In this document: piece after piece, positions 42,581-51,229 of the stretch | How positions within the stretch are numbered: position 1 is the stretch's first letter | Layout: each line of letters begins with the position of its first letter | Assembly (NCBI RefSeq): GCF_014845095.1 | Contig: NZ_NKUG01000019.1 | Span: 1 to 64,000 of the forward strand | Direction: 5' to 3' | Length of the DNA stretch: 64,000 bases | Source: Methylobacterium bullatum | GTDB taxonomy: Bacteria; Pseudomonadota; Alphaproteobacteria; Rhizobiales; Beijerinckiaceae | Translations under genes and position numbers: made by a program | The notes under the pieces: generated by a model | Databases searched by the model: none | Told to the model about the DNA's origin: nothing | The model's input: the letters and a program-made list of their open reading frames with translations, nothing else

Positions 42581-45340
42581 ATGACCGATACCCTCCACGC
42601 CCCGGTTGGAACCCTCGACCATCCCTTCGCGCCGCCGGTCATCACCGGTACGTCGTCGAAGGAGGCGCTCGACATCCTGTTCCACGCCCTGCTCGAAGTC
42701 GCCCGCCGGCACGAGCCGGAACTGGAGGCCGTGCTCCTGGGCCAAGCCAACATCTCGGAGTTCTCGCCCGAGCTCCTCGCCCGCGCCCTTCAGGTGCAGG
42801 GCATCTGGTTCCAGTTGCTCTCCATCGCCGAGCAGAACGCCGCCATGCGACGGCGCCGGCACCTTGAGCGCACGAAGGGACGGGCGGAGCTCGGCGGCAG
42901 CTTCAGCGCGGTCCTGGCGGAAGCGGTGAAGAACGGCATCAAAGCGCCCGAGATCCACGCCCTGCTGAAGGATCTGCGCATCCGCCCGACGATCACGGCG
43001 CATCCCACCGAGGGCAAGCGCGTGACGGTGCTGGAGAAGTTCCGACGCATCTACCTCGTCCTGCGCGAGCTCGAGTTGCCGCGCTGGACCGAGCGCGAAC
43101 GCAACGGCCTGATGAACGAGCTGCGCGACCAGATCGAGCTCGTCTGGATGACCGGCGAACTCCATCTCGAGAAGGCCACCGTAGAGCGGGAGGTCGCCTG
43201 GGGCCTGCACTTCTTCGACGAGACCCTGTTCGAGATGCTCCCCGAGGTGCTCTACTCCCTTGAGGAGTCCCTCGCCGAATACTACCCGGACGAGAAGTTC
43301 GAGGTGCCGGCCTTCTTCCAGTTCGGCTCCTGGATCGGCGGGGACCGGGACGGCAATCCCTACGTCACCTCGTCGGTGACCCGTGCCACGCTCCAGCGCA
43401 ACGCGCTGGCCTCCCTGCGGCGCTACCGCGACGGGGTCACGGCGCTTGGCCGCACGCTCTCCCTCACCGAGCGCTCGCTGCCTGTGCCGGCGACGTTCAA
43501 GTCCGAACTCGCGCAGCTTCTCGCGGAGAGCGGCGACGGGCGCGCCATCGCCAGCCGCAATCCGGGCGAGGCCTATCGCCAATTCCTCACCTGCATCCTG
43601 CGCAAGCTCGAAGCCACTATCGCGCGTAACAAGGGGCAGCGCACCAGCGGCCCCGACTATCCGAGTGCCGACGGGCTCATCAACGATCTGCGCCACCTCG
43701 AAGCCGGCCTCACCGAGGCGAATTGCCCGTCGCTGGCCATCGACCTCGTCCGGCCGGTGCGCCGCATGGTCGAGATCTTCCGCTTCTCCACCGTGCGCCT
43801 CGACCTGCGCGAGAACACCACGCGCACCACGAAGACGCTCCACGCCCTGTGGCACCAGAGCCACGGCCAGAACAAGACGCCGCCCGCCCTCGAATCGCCC
43901 GAGTGGAAGAACTGGCTGCTGTCCGAACTGGCAAAGCCGATGCACGGGGAGCGCTCGTTCGAAAGCCTGCCCGACGATGCCCGCGAAACGCTCGAGACGT
44001 TCGCCCTCGTCGGTGAGATGCGCGAGCAGCTCGACCGCGAGGCTTTCGGCTCGTTCATCCTGTCGATGACCCGCTCGGTCCCCGACATCCTCGGCGCCTA
44101 TCTCCTCGCCAAGGAAGCCGGTAACTTCCTCGATGCCGCCGGCACCGAGATCTGCTGTCTGCCGATCGTGCCGCTGTTCGAGACCATCGACGACCTGCGC
44201 GCCGCGCCCGCCATCATGAAGGAGCTGTTCTCGATCCCCGTCGTGCGCCGCTCAACCCGCTGGCAAGGCGGGATGCAGGAGGTGATGATCGGCTACTCGG
44301 ATTCGAACAAGGATGGTGGCTTCGTCGCCTCGAACTGGGAGCTCTACAAGGCGCAGGACAAGCTGACCCAGCTCGGCAAGTCGTCGGGCGTGCCGATCGC
44401 CTTCTTCCACGGTCGCGGCGGTTCGGTGAGCCGTGGCGGGGCGCCCACCGCCCGGGCCATCGCCGCCCAGCCGCCGGGATCGATCAACGGCCGATTCCGC
44501 ACCACCGAACAGGGAGAAGTCGTCTCCTTCAAATACGCCAACCGCGGCACCGCTGCCTATCAGATGGAGCTCCTGGCCTCGTCGGTGTTCGACCACGCGT
44601 TGAAATCGGAGCGCGAGGCGATCAACATCCCGCGCAATGAGTTCGACGACACGCTGGAAGCGCTGTCGGGCGCCTCGCGCGCTGCCTACGTCAACCTGAT
44701 CCAGCACCCCGATCTCGTGACCTATTTCCAGGCCGCGAGCCCGCTCGACGAGATCGCGCTCCTCAACATCGGCTCCCGTCCGGCGCGGCGCTTCGGCGCC
44801 CGCTCGCTGGCGGATCTGCGCGCGATTCCCTGGGTCTTCGCCTGGTCGCAGAACCGCCACGTCATCACCGGCTGGTACGGCGTCGGCTCCGGCCTGAAGA
44901 GTTTCCTCGACGTGCGCGGAGCGCAGGGCGAAGCACAGCTGAAGCGGCTCTTTGCCGAATCGAAGCCGTTCCGCCTCATCCTCGACGAGGTCGAGAAGAC
45001 ACTTCTGATGGTCGACCTCGCTATTGCGAAAGATTACGCCGGTCTCGTGCCCGACGAGGCCGCCCGCAACAGCATCTTCCCGCTGATCGAGGCCGAGTAC
45101 GAGCTGACCCGCGAGATGGCCCTGCGTGTCAGCGGCGACCGCGAACTGGCCGAGCGCTACCCGCAGTTCCGGGACCGCCTCAATGGCCGGCTGCCGACGA
45201 TCAATCAGGTCAGCCGAGAACAGGTGGAGTTGCTTCGCCGTTTTCGGGGCGAGGAAGACGAGGACAAGCGCGAGGCGGTGAAATCCGCGTTGCTGCTGTC
45301 GATCAACTGCATCGCCGTCGGCTTCGGCGCGACGGGCTGA
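42581..45340 (+). CDS. ppc: Phosphoenolpyruvate carboxylase
   Basis: A 919-aa enzyme that fixes bicarbonate onto PEP to give oxaloacetate for the serine cycle. Catalytic motifs include TAHPTEGKRV with His141, the GSWIGGDRDGNP segment, MIGYSDSNKDGG and the flexible loop FFHGRGGSVSRGG. The C terminus ends with FGATG rather than the usual (Q/R)NTG, an unusual difference in a part important for activity in other PEP carboxylases. The start ATG 42581 has GAGG upstream and gives the length I recall for methylobacterial Ppc. It lies between mtkB and mclA in the known cluster order. Confidence 0.96.
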   Translation: MTDTLHAPVGTLDHPFAPPVITGTSSKEALDILFHALLEVARRHEPELEAVLLGQANISEFSPELLARALQVQGIWFQLLSIAEQNAAMRRRRHLERTKGRAELGGSFSAVLAEAVKNGIKAPEIHALLKDLRIRPTITAHPTEGKRVTVLEKFRRIYLVLRELELPRWTERERNGLMNELRDQIELVWMTGELHLEKATVEREVAWGLHFFDETLFEMLPEVLYSLEESLAEYYPDEKFEVPAFFQFGSWIGGDRDGNPYVTSSVTRATLQRNALASLRRYRDGVTALGRTLSLTERSLPVPATFKSELAQLLAESGDGRAIASRNPGEAYRQFLTCILRKLEATIARNKGQRTSGPDYPSADGLINDLRHLEAGLTEANCPSLAIDLVRPVRRMVEIFRFSTVRLDLRENTTRTTKTLHALWHQSHGQNKTPPALESPEWKNWLLSELAKPMHGERSFESLPDDARETLETFALVGEMREQLDREAFGSFILSMTRSVPDILGAYLLAKEAGNFLDAAGTEICCLPIVPLFETIDDLRAAPAIMKELFSIPVVRRSTRWQGGMQEVMIGYSDSNKDGGFVASNWELYKAQDKLTQLGKSSGVPIAFFHGRGGSVSRGGAPTARAIAAQPPGSINGRFRTTEQGEVVSFKYANRGTAAYQMELLASSVFDHALKSEREAINIPRNEFDDTLEALSGASRAAYVNLIQHPDLVTYFQAASPLDEIALLNIGSRPARRFGARSLADLRAIPWVFAWSQNRHVITGWYGVGSGLKSFLDVRGAQGEAQLKRLFAESKPFRLILDEVEKTLLMVDLAIAKDYAGLVPDEAARNSIFPLIEAEYELTREMALRVSGDRELAERYPQFRDRLNGRLPTINQVSREQVELLRRFRGEEDEDKREAVKSALLLSINCIAVGFGATG

Positions 45341-45471
45341 GGCATTTGTAAGGATACCGAGGGTCGGACACGGCCCTGGGGCTGGCGCGCGAGCGCCCCA
45401 CGACCGGTATGGTGGACCGCGTTTTGCGGCCTCACCACCCGCAACGAAACCAAACAAGGAAGGATTCCCCG

Positions 45472-46446
45472 ATGAGCTTTACCCTGATCCAGCAGGCGAC
45501 CCCGCGCCTCCATCGCTCGGAACTCGCCGTTCCCGGCTCCAACCCGACCTTCATGGAGAAGTCCGCCTCCTCGAAGGCCGACGTGATCTTCCTCGACCTC
45601 GAAGATGCGGTCGCCCCCGACGATAAGGAGCAGGCCCGCAAGAACATCATCCAGGCGCTCAACGACCTGGATTGGGGCACCAAGACCATGATGATCCGCA
45701 TCAACGGTCTCGACACCCACTACATGTACCGCGACGTGGTCGACATCGTCGAAGCCTGTCCGCGCCTCGACATGATCCTGATCCCCAAGGTCGGCGTGCC
45801 GGCCGACGTCTACGCCATCGACGTGCTGACCACCCAGATCGAGCAGGCCAAGAAGCGCGAGAAGAAGATCGGCTTCGAGGTGCTGATCGAGACCGCTCTG
45901 GGTATGGCCAACGTGGAGGCGATCGCCACCTCGTCGAAGCGCCTGGAAGCCATGTCCTTCGGTGTGGCCGACTACGCCGCCTCTACCCGCGCCCGTTCCA
46001 CCGTCATCGGCGGCGTGAACAAGGACTTCTCGGTGCTCACCGACAAGGACGAGGCCGGCAACCGCGAGACCCATTGGCAGGACCCGTGGCTGTTCGCCCA
46101 GAACCGCATGCTGATCGCGTGCCGCGCCTACGGCCTGCGTCCGATCGACGGCCCGTTCGGCGACTTCTCCGATCCGGACGGCTACACCTCCGCCGCCCGC
46201 CGCTGCGCCGCCCTCGGCTTCGAAGGAAAGTGGGCGATCCACCCCTCGCAGATCGACCTCGCCAACGAGGTGTTCACCCCGTCGGAAGCCGAAGTCACCA
46301 AGGCCCGCCGCATCCTCGAAGCCATGGAAGAGGCCGCCAAGGCCGGCAAGGGCGCCGTCTCGCTGGACGGCCGCCTCATCGACATCGCCTCGATCCGTAT
46401 GGCCGAGGCGCTGATCGAGAAGGCCAACGCGATGTCGGCCAGCTGA
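45472..46446 (+). CDS. mclA: L-malyl-CoA lyase
   Basis: A 324-aa CitE-like lyase that splits malyl-CoA into acetyl-CoA and glyoxylate, closing the serine cycle. It starts with MSFTLIQQATPRLHRSELAVPGSNP and has the conserved metal-binding DLEDAVAPDDK and ETALGMANVEAIA, then FGVADYAAST. WAIHPSQIDLAN at the C terminus is the CoA-binding signature of the family. The ATG at 45472 follows AAGGA. It is the last gene of the mtkA-mtkB-ppc-mclA unit and is followed by an intrinsic terminator-like hairpin. Confidence 0.97.
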   Translation: MSFTLIQQATPRLHRSELAVPGSNPTFMEKSASSKADVIFLDLEDAVAPDDKEQARKNIIQALNDLDWGTKTMMIRINGLDTHYMYRDVVDIVEACPRLDMILIPKVGVPADVYAIDVLTTQIEQAKKREKKIGFEVLIETALGMANVEAIATSSKRLEAMSFGVADYAASTRARSTVIGGVNKDFSVLTDKDEAGNRETHWQDPWLFAQNRMLIACRAYGLRPIDGPFGDFSDPDGYTSAARRCAALGFEGKWAIHPSQIDLANEVFTPSEAEVTKARRILEAMEEAAKAGKGAVSLDGRLIDIASIRMAEALIEKANAMSAS

Positions 46447-46475
46447 TCCGCTCGCTTCGTAGACATCGCTGAGCA

Positions 46476-46513
46476 GGACGGCCGCTTCCGAAAGGGGCGG
46501 CCGTCCTCGCTTT
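46476..46513 (+). terminator. Terminator after mclA
   Basis: A 10-bp stem, GGACGGCCGC (46476-46485) with GCGGCCGTCC (46497-46506), an 11-base loop, and a short T-rich tail (TCGCTTT). It lies 30 bp after the mclA stop and closes the second serine-cycle transcription unit. Confidence 0.7.
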
Positions 46514-46638
46514 AGGCCCGAAATGTCCTATCGTTCACGGTGTGTCGCCGTGAGAACAGGCGCCGGGGCCACTCGCTTCCGCTACGCGAAGACGGCCAAA
46601 CGGCTCCGATCTCGTCGACCGACAAGGGAGAAACCATC

Positions 46639-47073
46639 ATGCATGTGACCATCGAAGACGCCCACAAGGCCATCGAGGCCGCCCGCGCCAAGGCGGTGGA
46701 GCTCGACACCCAGATGTGTATCGCCGTCGTCGATTCCGGCGGTAACCTCAAAGCGTTCTACCGCATGGACGGGGCCTGGGTCGGTTCCATCGATATCGCC
46801 CAGAAGAAGGCCAAGACCTCCGTGTTCTTCGGCATGATGACGGGGCAGATCGGCCAGCTGTCGCAGCCGGGCGGCCCGCTCTTCGGCATCGAGCATTCCA
46901 ACGAGGGCCTGATCACCTTCCCCGGCGGCATCCCGATCGTCGACCAGGACGGCGAGATGTCCGGCGCCATCGGCGTCAGCGGCTCCAGCGTGGAGAACGA
47001 CCACGCCGTCGCTCTCGCCGGTGCCAGCACGGTCGGCGCCACCGAGCTGCCCGCGCATCCCTGGCGGACGTAA
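46639..47073 (+). CDS. GlcG/HbpS family protein
   Basis: A 144-aa protein of the GlcG/HbpS (DUF336) family, related to heme-binding HbpS and to glycolate-locus GlcG. Family features are [19 protein letters not shown] at the start, [21 protein letters not shown], and the C-terminal [19 protein letters not shown]. The exact role is unknown; in other bacteria the family is found near glycolate and glyoxylate genes. Here it follows mclA, whose product releases glyoxylate, which may be meaningful. The ATG at 46639 has AAGGGAG upstream. It is separated from mclA by a terminator and has its own hairpin downstream. Confidence 0.88.
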   Translation: MHVTIEDAHKAIEAARAKAVELDTQMCIAVVDSGGNLKAFYRMDGAWVGSIDIAQKKAKTSVFFGMMTGQIGQLSQPGGPLFGIEHSNEGLITFPGGIPIVDQDGEMSGAIGVSGSSVENDHAVALAGASTVGATELPAHPWRT

Positions 47074-47088
47074 GACCGCATGACGGGC

Positions 47089-47125
47089 ACGGTTCATTGG
47101 GTGCGCCGCACCCGATGAACACCGT
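47089..47125 (+). terminator. Hairpin after the GlcG/HbpS gene
   Basis: The stem TTCATTGGGTGC (47093-47104) pairs with GCACCCGATGAA (47108-47119) around 3 bases, and ACGG/CCGT extend it across a 2-base bulge. It is not followed by a T-run. A stable transcript end just downstream of the gene is likely. Confidence 0.55.
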
Positions 47126-47184
47126 CGGTTAAGCATGCGGGCCCTATCACGGTCCCATCACCCCGAGCCGTGACAGGAGCGCCG

Positions 47185-47364
47185 ATGACCCGGGACCAAC
47201 TCGCCGCCGAACTGAAGCGCATGGCCACAGCGCAGGTCGCCGACATCGAGCGTGCGGTCAAGGACGGCCACCGGACCATCGCCCTCAACGAACTGGCGGA
47301 TCTGAACCGCCAGCTGAAGGCGCTGGCCGCAGCCGTGAAGGCCCGGCCCGTCGTACGGGCCTGA
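47185..47364 (+). CDS. Small hypothetical protein (59 aa)
   Basis: A 59-aa helical protein beginning MTRDQLAAELKRMATAQ and ending KARPVVRA, rich in Ala, Leu and charged residues, with likely amphipathic helices (LNELADLNRQLKALAAAVKA). An AGGAG sits 7 bases before the ATG at 47185, a strong argument for translation. I do not recognise the family. It lies between the GlcG/HbpS gene and a convergent exported protein gene. Confidence 0.6.
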   Translation: MTRDQLAAELKRMATAQVADIERAVKDGHRTIALNELADLNRQLKALAAAVKARPVVRA

Positions 47365-47389
47365 TACCTCAAAGCCCGACGCGACCGCC

Positions 47390-47911
47390 TCAGTAGCGCG
47401 GGCCGCGTCCGCGCTCTTCCAACGGCGGCTCGTCGGACAGGCGCTCGTCGCCGGCGAGCCCGTCCGCCGGGCGCTCCTCCAGGCGATCTTCCCCGTGATC
47501 GGCTCCCCGCCCGGGGCGAGTTTCATCCACGAATGGAATGTCGCCGGGCGGCAGCGGGGGTCGGAGCAAGGGCCTCGCCTCGCCGTATCCGCGATCCGGC
47601 TCGGGCCGGAAGCGGTCCGAACGCTCCTCACAGATCGTCACCCGCTTCACGATCTCTTCCCCATCGGGCGTGATCCGACGCCGGACCACGACCCGGCACG
47701 GCTCGATGAGCCGGGCCGCCCCGCGCTCGGGGCCGAAATCCTCCACAGGAGGCGGGAGCCGCCGCTCGGCGGGGAAATCACGGGGCGGTCCATAAGGATC
47801 GGGGAAATCGGCGGCGACAGCGGGTAGGCTGCAGAGGCCGACGACCACGAATCCGCACAGGACCGGCGTCATACGAAGCCTAGCGAGGAATGATAGCGGT
47901 TTCACGGGCAC
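47390..47911 (-). CDS. Exported hypothetical protein (173 aa)
   Basis: A 173-aa protein with a signal peptide (TPVLCGFVVVGLCSLPAVAA) and a mature part rich in Pro, Arg, Glu and Asp. The conserved-looking core is CRVVVRRRITPDGEEIVKRVTICEE, with two cysteines flanking a basic beta segment, a pattern I recall from small exported proteins of rhizobia and methylobacteria. The C-terminal third is low complexity. The start is the ATG at 47911; a later one is at MTPVLC. The function is unknown; it is probably periplasmic. Confidence 0.7.
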   Translation of the reverse strand: MPVKPLSFLARLRMTPVLCGFVVVGLCSLPAVAADFPDPYGPPRDFPAERRLPPPVEDFGPERGAARLIEPCRVVVRRRITPDGEEIVKRVTICEERSDRFRPEPDRGYGEARPLLRPPLPPGDIPFVDETRPGRGADHGEDRLEERPADGLAGDERLSDEPPLEERGRGPRY

Positions 47912-48066
47912 GGAACGTCTCCGGAGAGAGGACCGCTCCCGCCATGGGGTTGCGGCACGGGATCATCCTGCCATCGAGCCGCTGAACCGGAGCGTGCGCG
48001 ACCGCTCGGGCATTATTCATCTCCGTGCGCGCGGTCTCGCTGCCGGTGGTCCCGACCTCGATACGG

Positions 48067-48825
48067 TCATGCCTTGCCGTCGGCGGCCTTCAATTGCGCC
48101 ACGAGGTCGGCGATCTCGACCCGGGCTCGGGCCACCGCATCCGAATCCTTGCCGCGCACCACGATCCGATTGGCGAAACCCTGTTGCGTCATCGAAGGAT
48201 AGGACCCGATGGAGACGCCGGGGTGCGCCTTCGCGATCTCACCGAGGCCCGATGCATAGTTGCCTTCAGGCAGGTTTCCGGCCTCGATCGTCTCCGACAG
48301 GACGCGCGCTCCCGTCGCGAGGGTGGGGCCGATCTCATCCAGCATGGCCTGCATGATCGCCGGCACACCGGCCATGACGAAGACGTTGCCGATGCGAAAG
48401 CCAGGCGCCTTCGAAATCGGGTTGGCGATGAGATCGGCACCGGCCGGAATACGCGCCATGCGGAGCCGGGCCTCGTTGAGGTCTTCCGGCTTGTGCCGCT
48501 CGAGCAGCATGGCCTTGGCTCGTGGATCGACATCGATGGTCACGCCGAAGGCGGCCGCCACGCAATCGGCAGTGATGTCGTCATGGGTGGGACCGATGCC
48601 CCCGGTGGTGAAGAGATAGGTGTAGCGGGTCCGCAATGCGTTCACCGCATCGACGATCTCCGAGGCCTCGTCGGGGACGATGCGGACTTGGCGCAGGTCG
48701 ATGCCGATGGCCGTGCAGTAATCGGCGATGGTGCCGATATTCTTGTCCTTGGTCCGCCCGGACAGAATCTCGTCGCCGATGACGAGGATCGCGGCGGTGA
48801 TGGGGGAAGGAGCGGGGTCTGTCAT
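48067..48825 (-). CDS. Molybdopterin-binding domain protein (CinA N-terminal-like)
   Basis: A 252-aa protein with the MoaB/CinA-type molybdopterin-binding fold. It starts with TAAILVIGDEILSGRTKDKN and has FTTGGIGPTHDDITADCVA, the family's GG-x-GPT-x-DD signature, then MAGVPAIMQAM. It lacks the C-terminal nicotinamide-nucleotide amidase domain of full CinA, so it may be a nucleotide hydrolase or a molybdopterin-related protein. The ATG at 48825 gives the family start; further upstream codons are not conserved-looking. It is divergent from sfsA. Confidence 0.88.
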   Translation of the reverse strand: MTDPAPSPITAAILVIGDEILSGRTKDKNIGTIADYCTAIGIDLRQVRIVPDEASEIVDAVNALRTRYTYLFTTGGIGPTHDDITADCVAAAFGVTIDVDPRAKAMLLERHKPEDLNEARLRMARIPAGADLIANPISKAPGFRIGNVFVMAGVPAIMQAMLDEIGPTLATGARVLSETIEAGNLPEGNYASGLGEIAKAHPGVSIGSYPSMTQQGFANRIVVRGKDSDAVARARVEIADLVAQLKAADGKA

Positions 48826-48960
48826 CGGAATCCGTGGCGGTCGCGTGGCGATGACGACGACGTAGCGCGACGATGCCCACCTGACCATGGCGGCTCCCTG
48901 GTCCGGCCGGCAGGCTGCTGATAGGGGCGGGGCACCCGCTCGGATGTGGAGTTCCACCAA

Positions 48961-49689
48961 ATGAAGTTCGCAGCACCGCTGATCGAGGGCCGGCTCGTCC
49001 GGCGCTACAAGCGGTTCCTCGCCGATATCGAACTGGCGGATGGCAGCCTCGTCACCGCGCATTGCGCCAATCCGGGCGCCATGCTCGGCCTCGTCGTGCC
49101 CGGATCGCGCGTCCTGCTCTCCGCCTCCACCAACCCTGCGCGCAAGCTCGGCTTTTCATGGGAACTGGTGGAGGCGGACCTCCCCGGCGGTCCGCAATGG
49201 GTGGGCATCAACACCATGCGGCCCAATGCCCTCGTCGCCGAGGCCTTCGCCGAAGGTCGTCTCCCGCCGTTGGCGGGATACGGTTCGCTACGTCCGGAGG
49301 TGCGCTACGGTCGTGCCAGCCGAGTCGATTTCCTGGCCACGGGCGAGGGGCTGCCGCCCTGCCACGTGGAGGTGAAGAATTGTCACCTCCTGCGCGAGCC
49401 GGGCCTCGCCGAGTTTCCCGATTGCGTCGCCGCCCGCAGCGCGCGGCACATGGACGAGCTGACGGAGGTCGTCGCTCAGGGCGGCCGGGCGATGCTGATC
49501 ATCGTGGTGCAGATGCAGGCCGAGCGGTTCGACGTGGCGCGGGACCTCGACCCGGCCTTCGACCGGGCCTTCGCCAGGGCGGCTGCGGGCGGGGTCGAGA
49601 TCCATGCCCATCGCTGCCGCATCGATCCGACCGGGATCTCCATCGCCGACGCGATCCCGGTAATGCCACCCGGTCGCGGGGGTCTGTGA
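48961..49689 (+). CDS. sfsA: SfsA family DNA/RNA nuclease-like protein
   Basis: A 242-aa SfsA protein, first described as a sugar fermentation stimulator and now considered a nuclease or DNA-binding protein. It has LIEGRLVRRYKRFLADI at the start, HCANPGAMLGL, NTMRPNALVAEAF, and the C-terminal PCHVEVKNCHL and FPDCVAARSARHMDEL. The ATG at 48961 has GGAG about 8 bases upstream; a GTG at 48946 would add five residues. The gene is divergent from the CinA-like gene. Nothing in the neighbourhood suggests its target. Confidence 0.93.
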   Translation: MKFAAPLIEGRLVRRYKRFLADIELADGSLVTAHCANPGAMLGLVVPGSRVLLSASTNPARKLGFSWELVEADLPGGPQWVGINTMRPNALVAEAFAEGRLPPLAGYGSLRPEVRYGRASRVDFLATGEGLPPCHVEVKNCHLLREPGLAEFPDCVAARSARHMDELTEVVAQGGRAMLIIVVQMQAERFDVARDLDPAFDRAFARAAAGGVEIHAHRCRIDPTGISIADAIPVMPPGRGGL

Positions 49690-49776
49690 GCCGCCATCAA
49701 TGCCGATGCGCGATTTCATGTCGCCTGCCGCCGAATCCGTGGCATGCTCGTGTTCCGACGATCCAAGGAGACGATC

Positions 49777-49896
49777 ATGGCGAGTGAGAAACCACGCGGT
49801 GGCCGCGAAGCGAAGAAGCCGAAGAAGCCGGTCGTGAAGACGATCGCCGCGGCCCCCTCGACCAAGGGCACCGTGAGCATCGGCGCGAAGAAGTAG
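49777..49896 (+). CDS. Small Lys-rich basic protein (39 aa)
   Basis: A 39-aa protein beginning MASEKPRGGREAKKPKKP and ending TVSIGAKK, very basic. The ATG at 49777 has a strong AAGGAG 7 bases upstream. Small proteins with a NREAKKPKK-like start and an IAAAPS segment occur across Hyphomicrobiales as I recall, which supports a real gene. It ends 7 bp before the end of the convergent metallophosphoesterase gene. Function is unknown; nucleic-acid binding is possible. Confidence 0.7.
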   Translation: MASEKPRGGREAKKPKKPVVKTIAAAPSTKGTVSIGAKK

Positions 49897-49903
49897 CGCT
49901 CCG

Positions 49904-50842
49904 TCAGGCGGGCGGCGCTGCCTCGACCGACGTCGGCGGCGCCACGCTCCCAAGTTCGAGAAGGACGATTTCCGGCGGCACCCCGATCCGGATCGGGACA
50001 CGGCTGACGCCGAAGCCGCCGGAGACGATCATATGCCGTCCGCCGTGGACGACATGGCCGTAGGTCAGATCTTTGCCGCGCGCGAATGGGCTCAGCGGCG
50101 ACAGGCCGAAGATCCGAACCTGGCCACCATGCGTATGCCCGGACAGGGTCAGCGAGACACGCCCCGGAACGGTAGGAAAGATGTAGGGCTCGTGCGCCAT
50201 AAGGAGGATCGGAGCCTCGTCGGTCACCTGCGCCAGGGTGCCGGGCAGATCGTCGCGGCCGCGCCGATCGCCCCGCGGCAGGAACGGTTCCTGATCTCCG
50301 AGCCCGGCAATCCAAAACGGGCGACCGTCCTTCTCCAGCCTGATAACCGTATTCTCCATCACTGGAATGCCGCGTGCCTCCAGCGCGCGTTGCGACTCCA
50401 CAGGCCCGCGCCGTCTCGCCTGCGCGACCTCGTCATCCCACCAATCATGGTTGCCGAGGACGGCATGGACACCGAGCGGGGCTCGCAGCCCCCCGATCAC
50501 CCGTGCAAACTCGACGAGCGGCACCTTGCGCGTGGTCACGCTGGGGCCGGACGGATAGTCTCCCAGAAGCAGGATGAGATCGGGTTCGAGCCGGTTCGTC
50601 GCATCGACGATCTCGGCGATCCGGTCGAGCGGCATGGTCGGTTCGCCCACGTGGAAATCCGCGAGGACGGCGACTCGTAGCGTCAGTCCCTCTGTCCAGC
50701 CGGGGAGGGAGGGAGCGTAGCGCGTCACCACGAGCCGATGGCGCGGCTCGATCACGAAGCCATAAGCGCCCGTGGCGGCCACGAGGCTCGTACTCGCACC
50801 GATCCCGGTCAGGAACTGCCGTCTCGTCGGCAGGATCAGCAT
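49904..50842 (-). CDS. Metallophosphoesterase, Tat-exported (YkuE/YaeI-like)
   Basis: A 312-aa calcineurin-like phosphoesterase with a twin-arginine signal (RRQFLTGIGAST) at the N terminus. Metal ligands appear in VLADFHVGEP, LLLGDYPSG, VLGNHDWW, and SGHTHGGQVRIFG, in the YkuE/YaeI order; those proteins act on lipid-linked substrates outside the cytoplasm. The GDYPSG variation (usually GDxV/I) is normal enough. The start is ATG 50842. It is likely periplasmic or membrane-attached and probably monocistronic. Confidence 0.9.
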   Translation of the reverse strand: MLILPTRRQFLTGIGASTSLVAATGAYGFVIEPRHRLVVTRYAPSLPGWTEGLTLRVAVLADFHVGEPTMPLDRIAEIVDATNRLEPDLILLLGDYPSGPSVTTRKVPLVEFARVIGGLRAPLGVHAVLGNHDWWDDEVAQARRRGPVESQRALEARGIPVMENTVIRLEKDGRPFWIAGLGDQEPFLPRGDRRGRDDLPGTLAQVTDEAPILLMAHEPYIFPTVPGRVSLTLSGHTHGGQVRIFGLSPLSPFARGKDLTYGHVVHGGRHMIVSGGFGVSRVPIRIGVPPEIVLLELGSVAPPTSVEAAPPA

Positions 50843-51013
50843 GTCATCGTCCTCGATCGCAGAGCCGATGCCGCTTCATCGCCCTGGGGTCACGAATCCG
50901 GCGCAGCCAAGTTCCGGTGATCGAGCTTCCGATGATCGAACCTGATTGATCAAGCCCGTGAAGGCTTGGTCGCACGATTTGGCCATGAGGCGTTCGGTCG
51001 GGAGGAAAAAGCC

Positions 51014-51229
51014 TCAGACGAGGGGCGCATCCTCGTGCTGGAAGCGGGAGAGCTGCCGGCGGGCGGCAATCTTCCGGGCCGCCTCTTTCGCAGCGGACGC
51101 CGAGACGTGAACCGCTGCGGCAAGGGCGGGCAGTGCCACGGGGCGGAAACCTTCGCGATCGGTTACCAGACCGGACGCACGGGGCGTTGACGACATGGCT
51201 GCGCGCTGGTTCTGTTCGGGGCGGGACAT
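51014..51229 (-). CDS. Small hypothetical protein (71 aa)
   Basis: A 71-aa frame beginning MSRPEQNQRAAMSST and ending FQHEDAPLV. It is Ala/Arg-rich, with one likely helix (ALPALAAAVHVSASAAKEAARKIAARR). The ATG at 51229 has AGGA 9 bases upstream; a shorter ATG form begins at 51196. I do not recognise it, and the composition is close to that of chance frames in GC-rich DNA, so the call is tentative. Confidence 0.35.
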   Translation of the reverse strand: MSRPEQNQRAAMSSTPRASGLVTDREGFRPVALPALAAAVHVSASAAKEAARKIAARRQLSRFQHEDAPLV

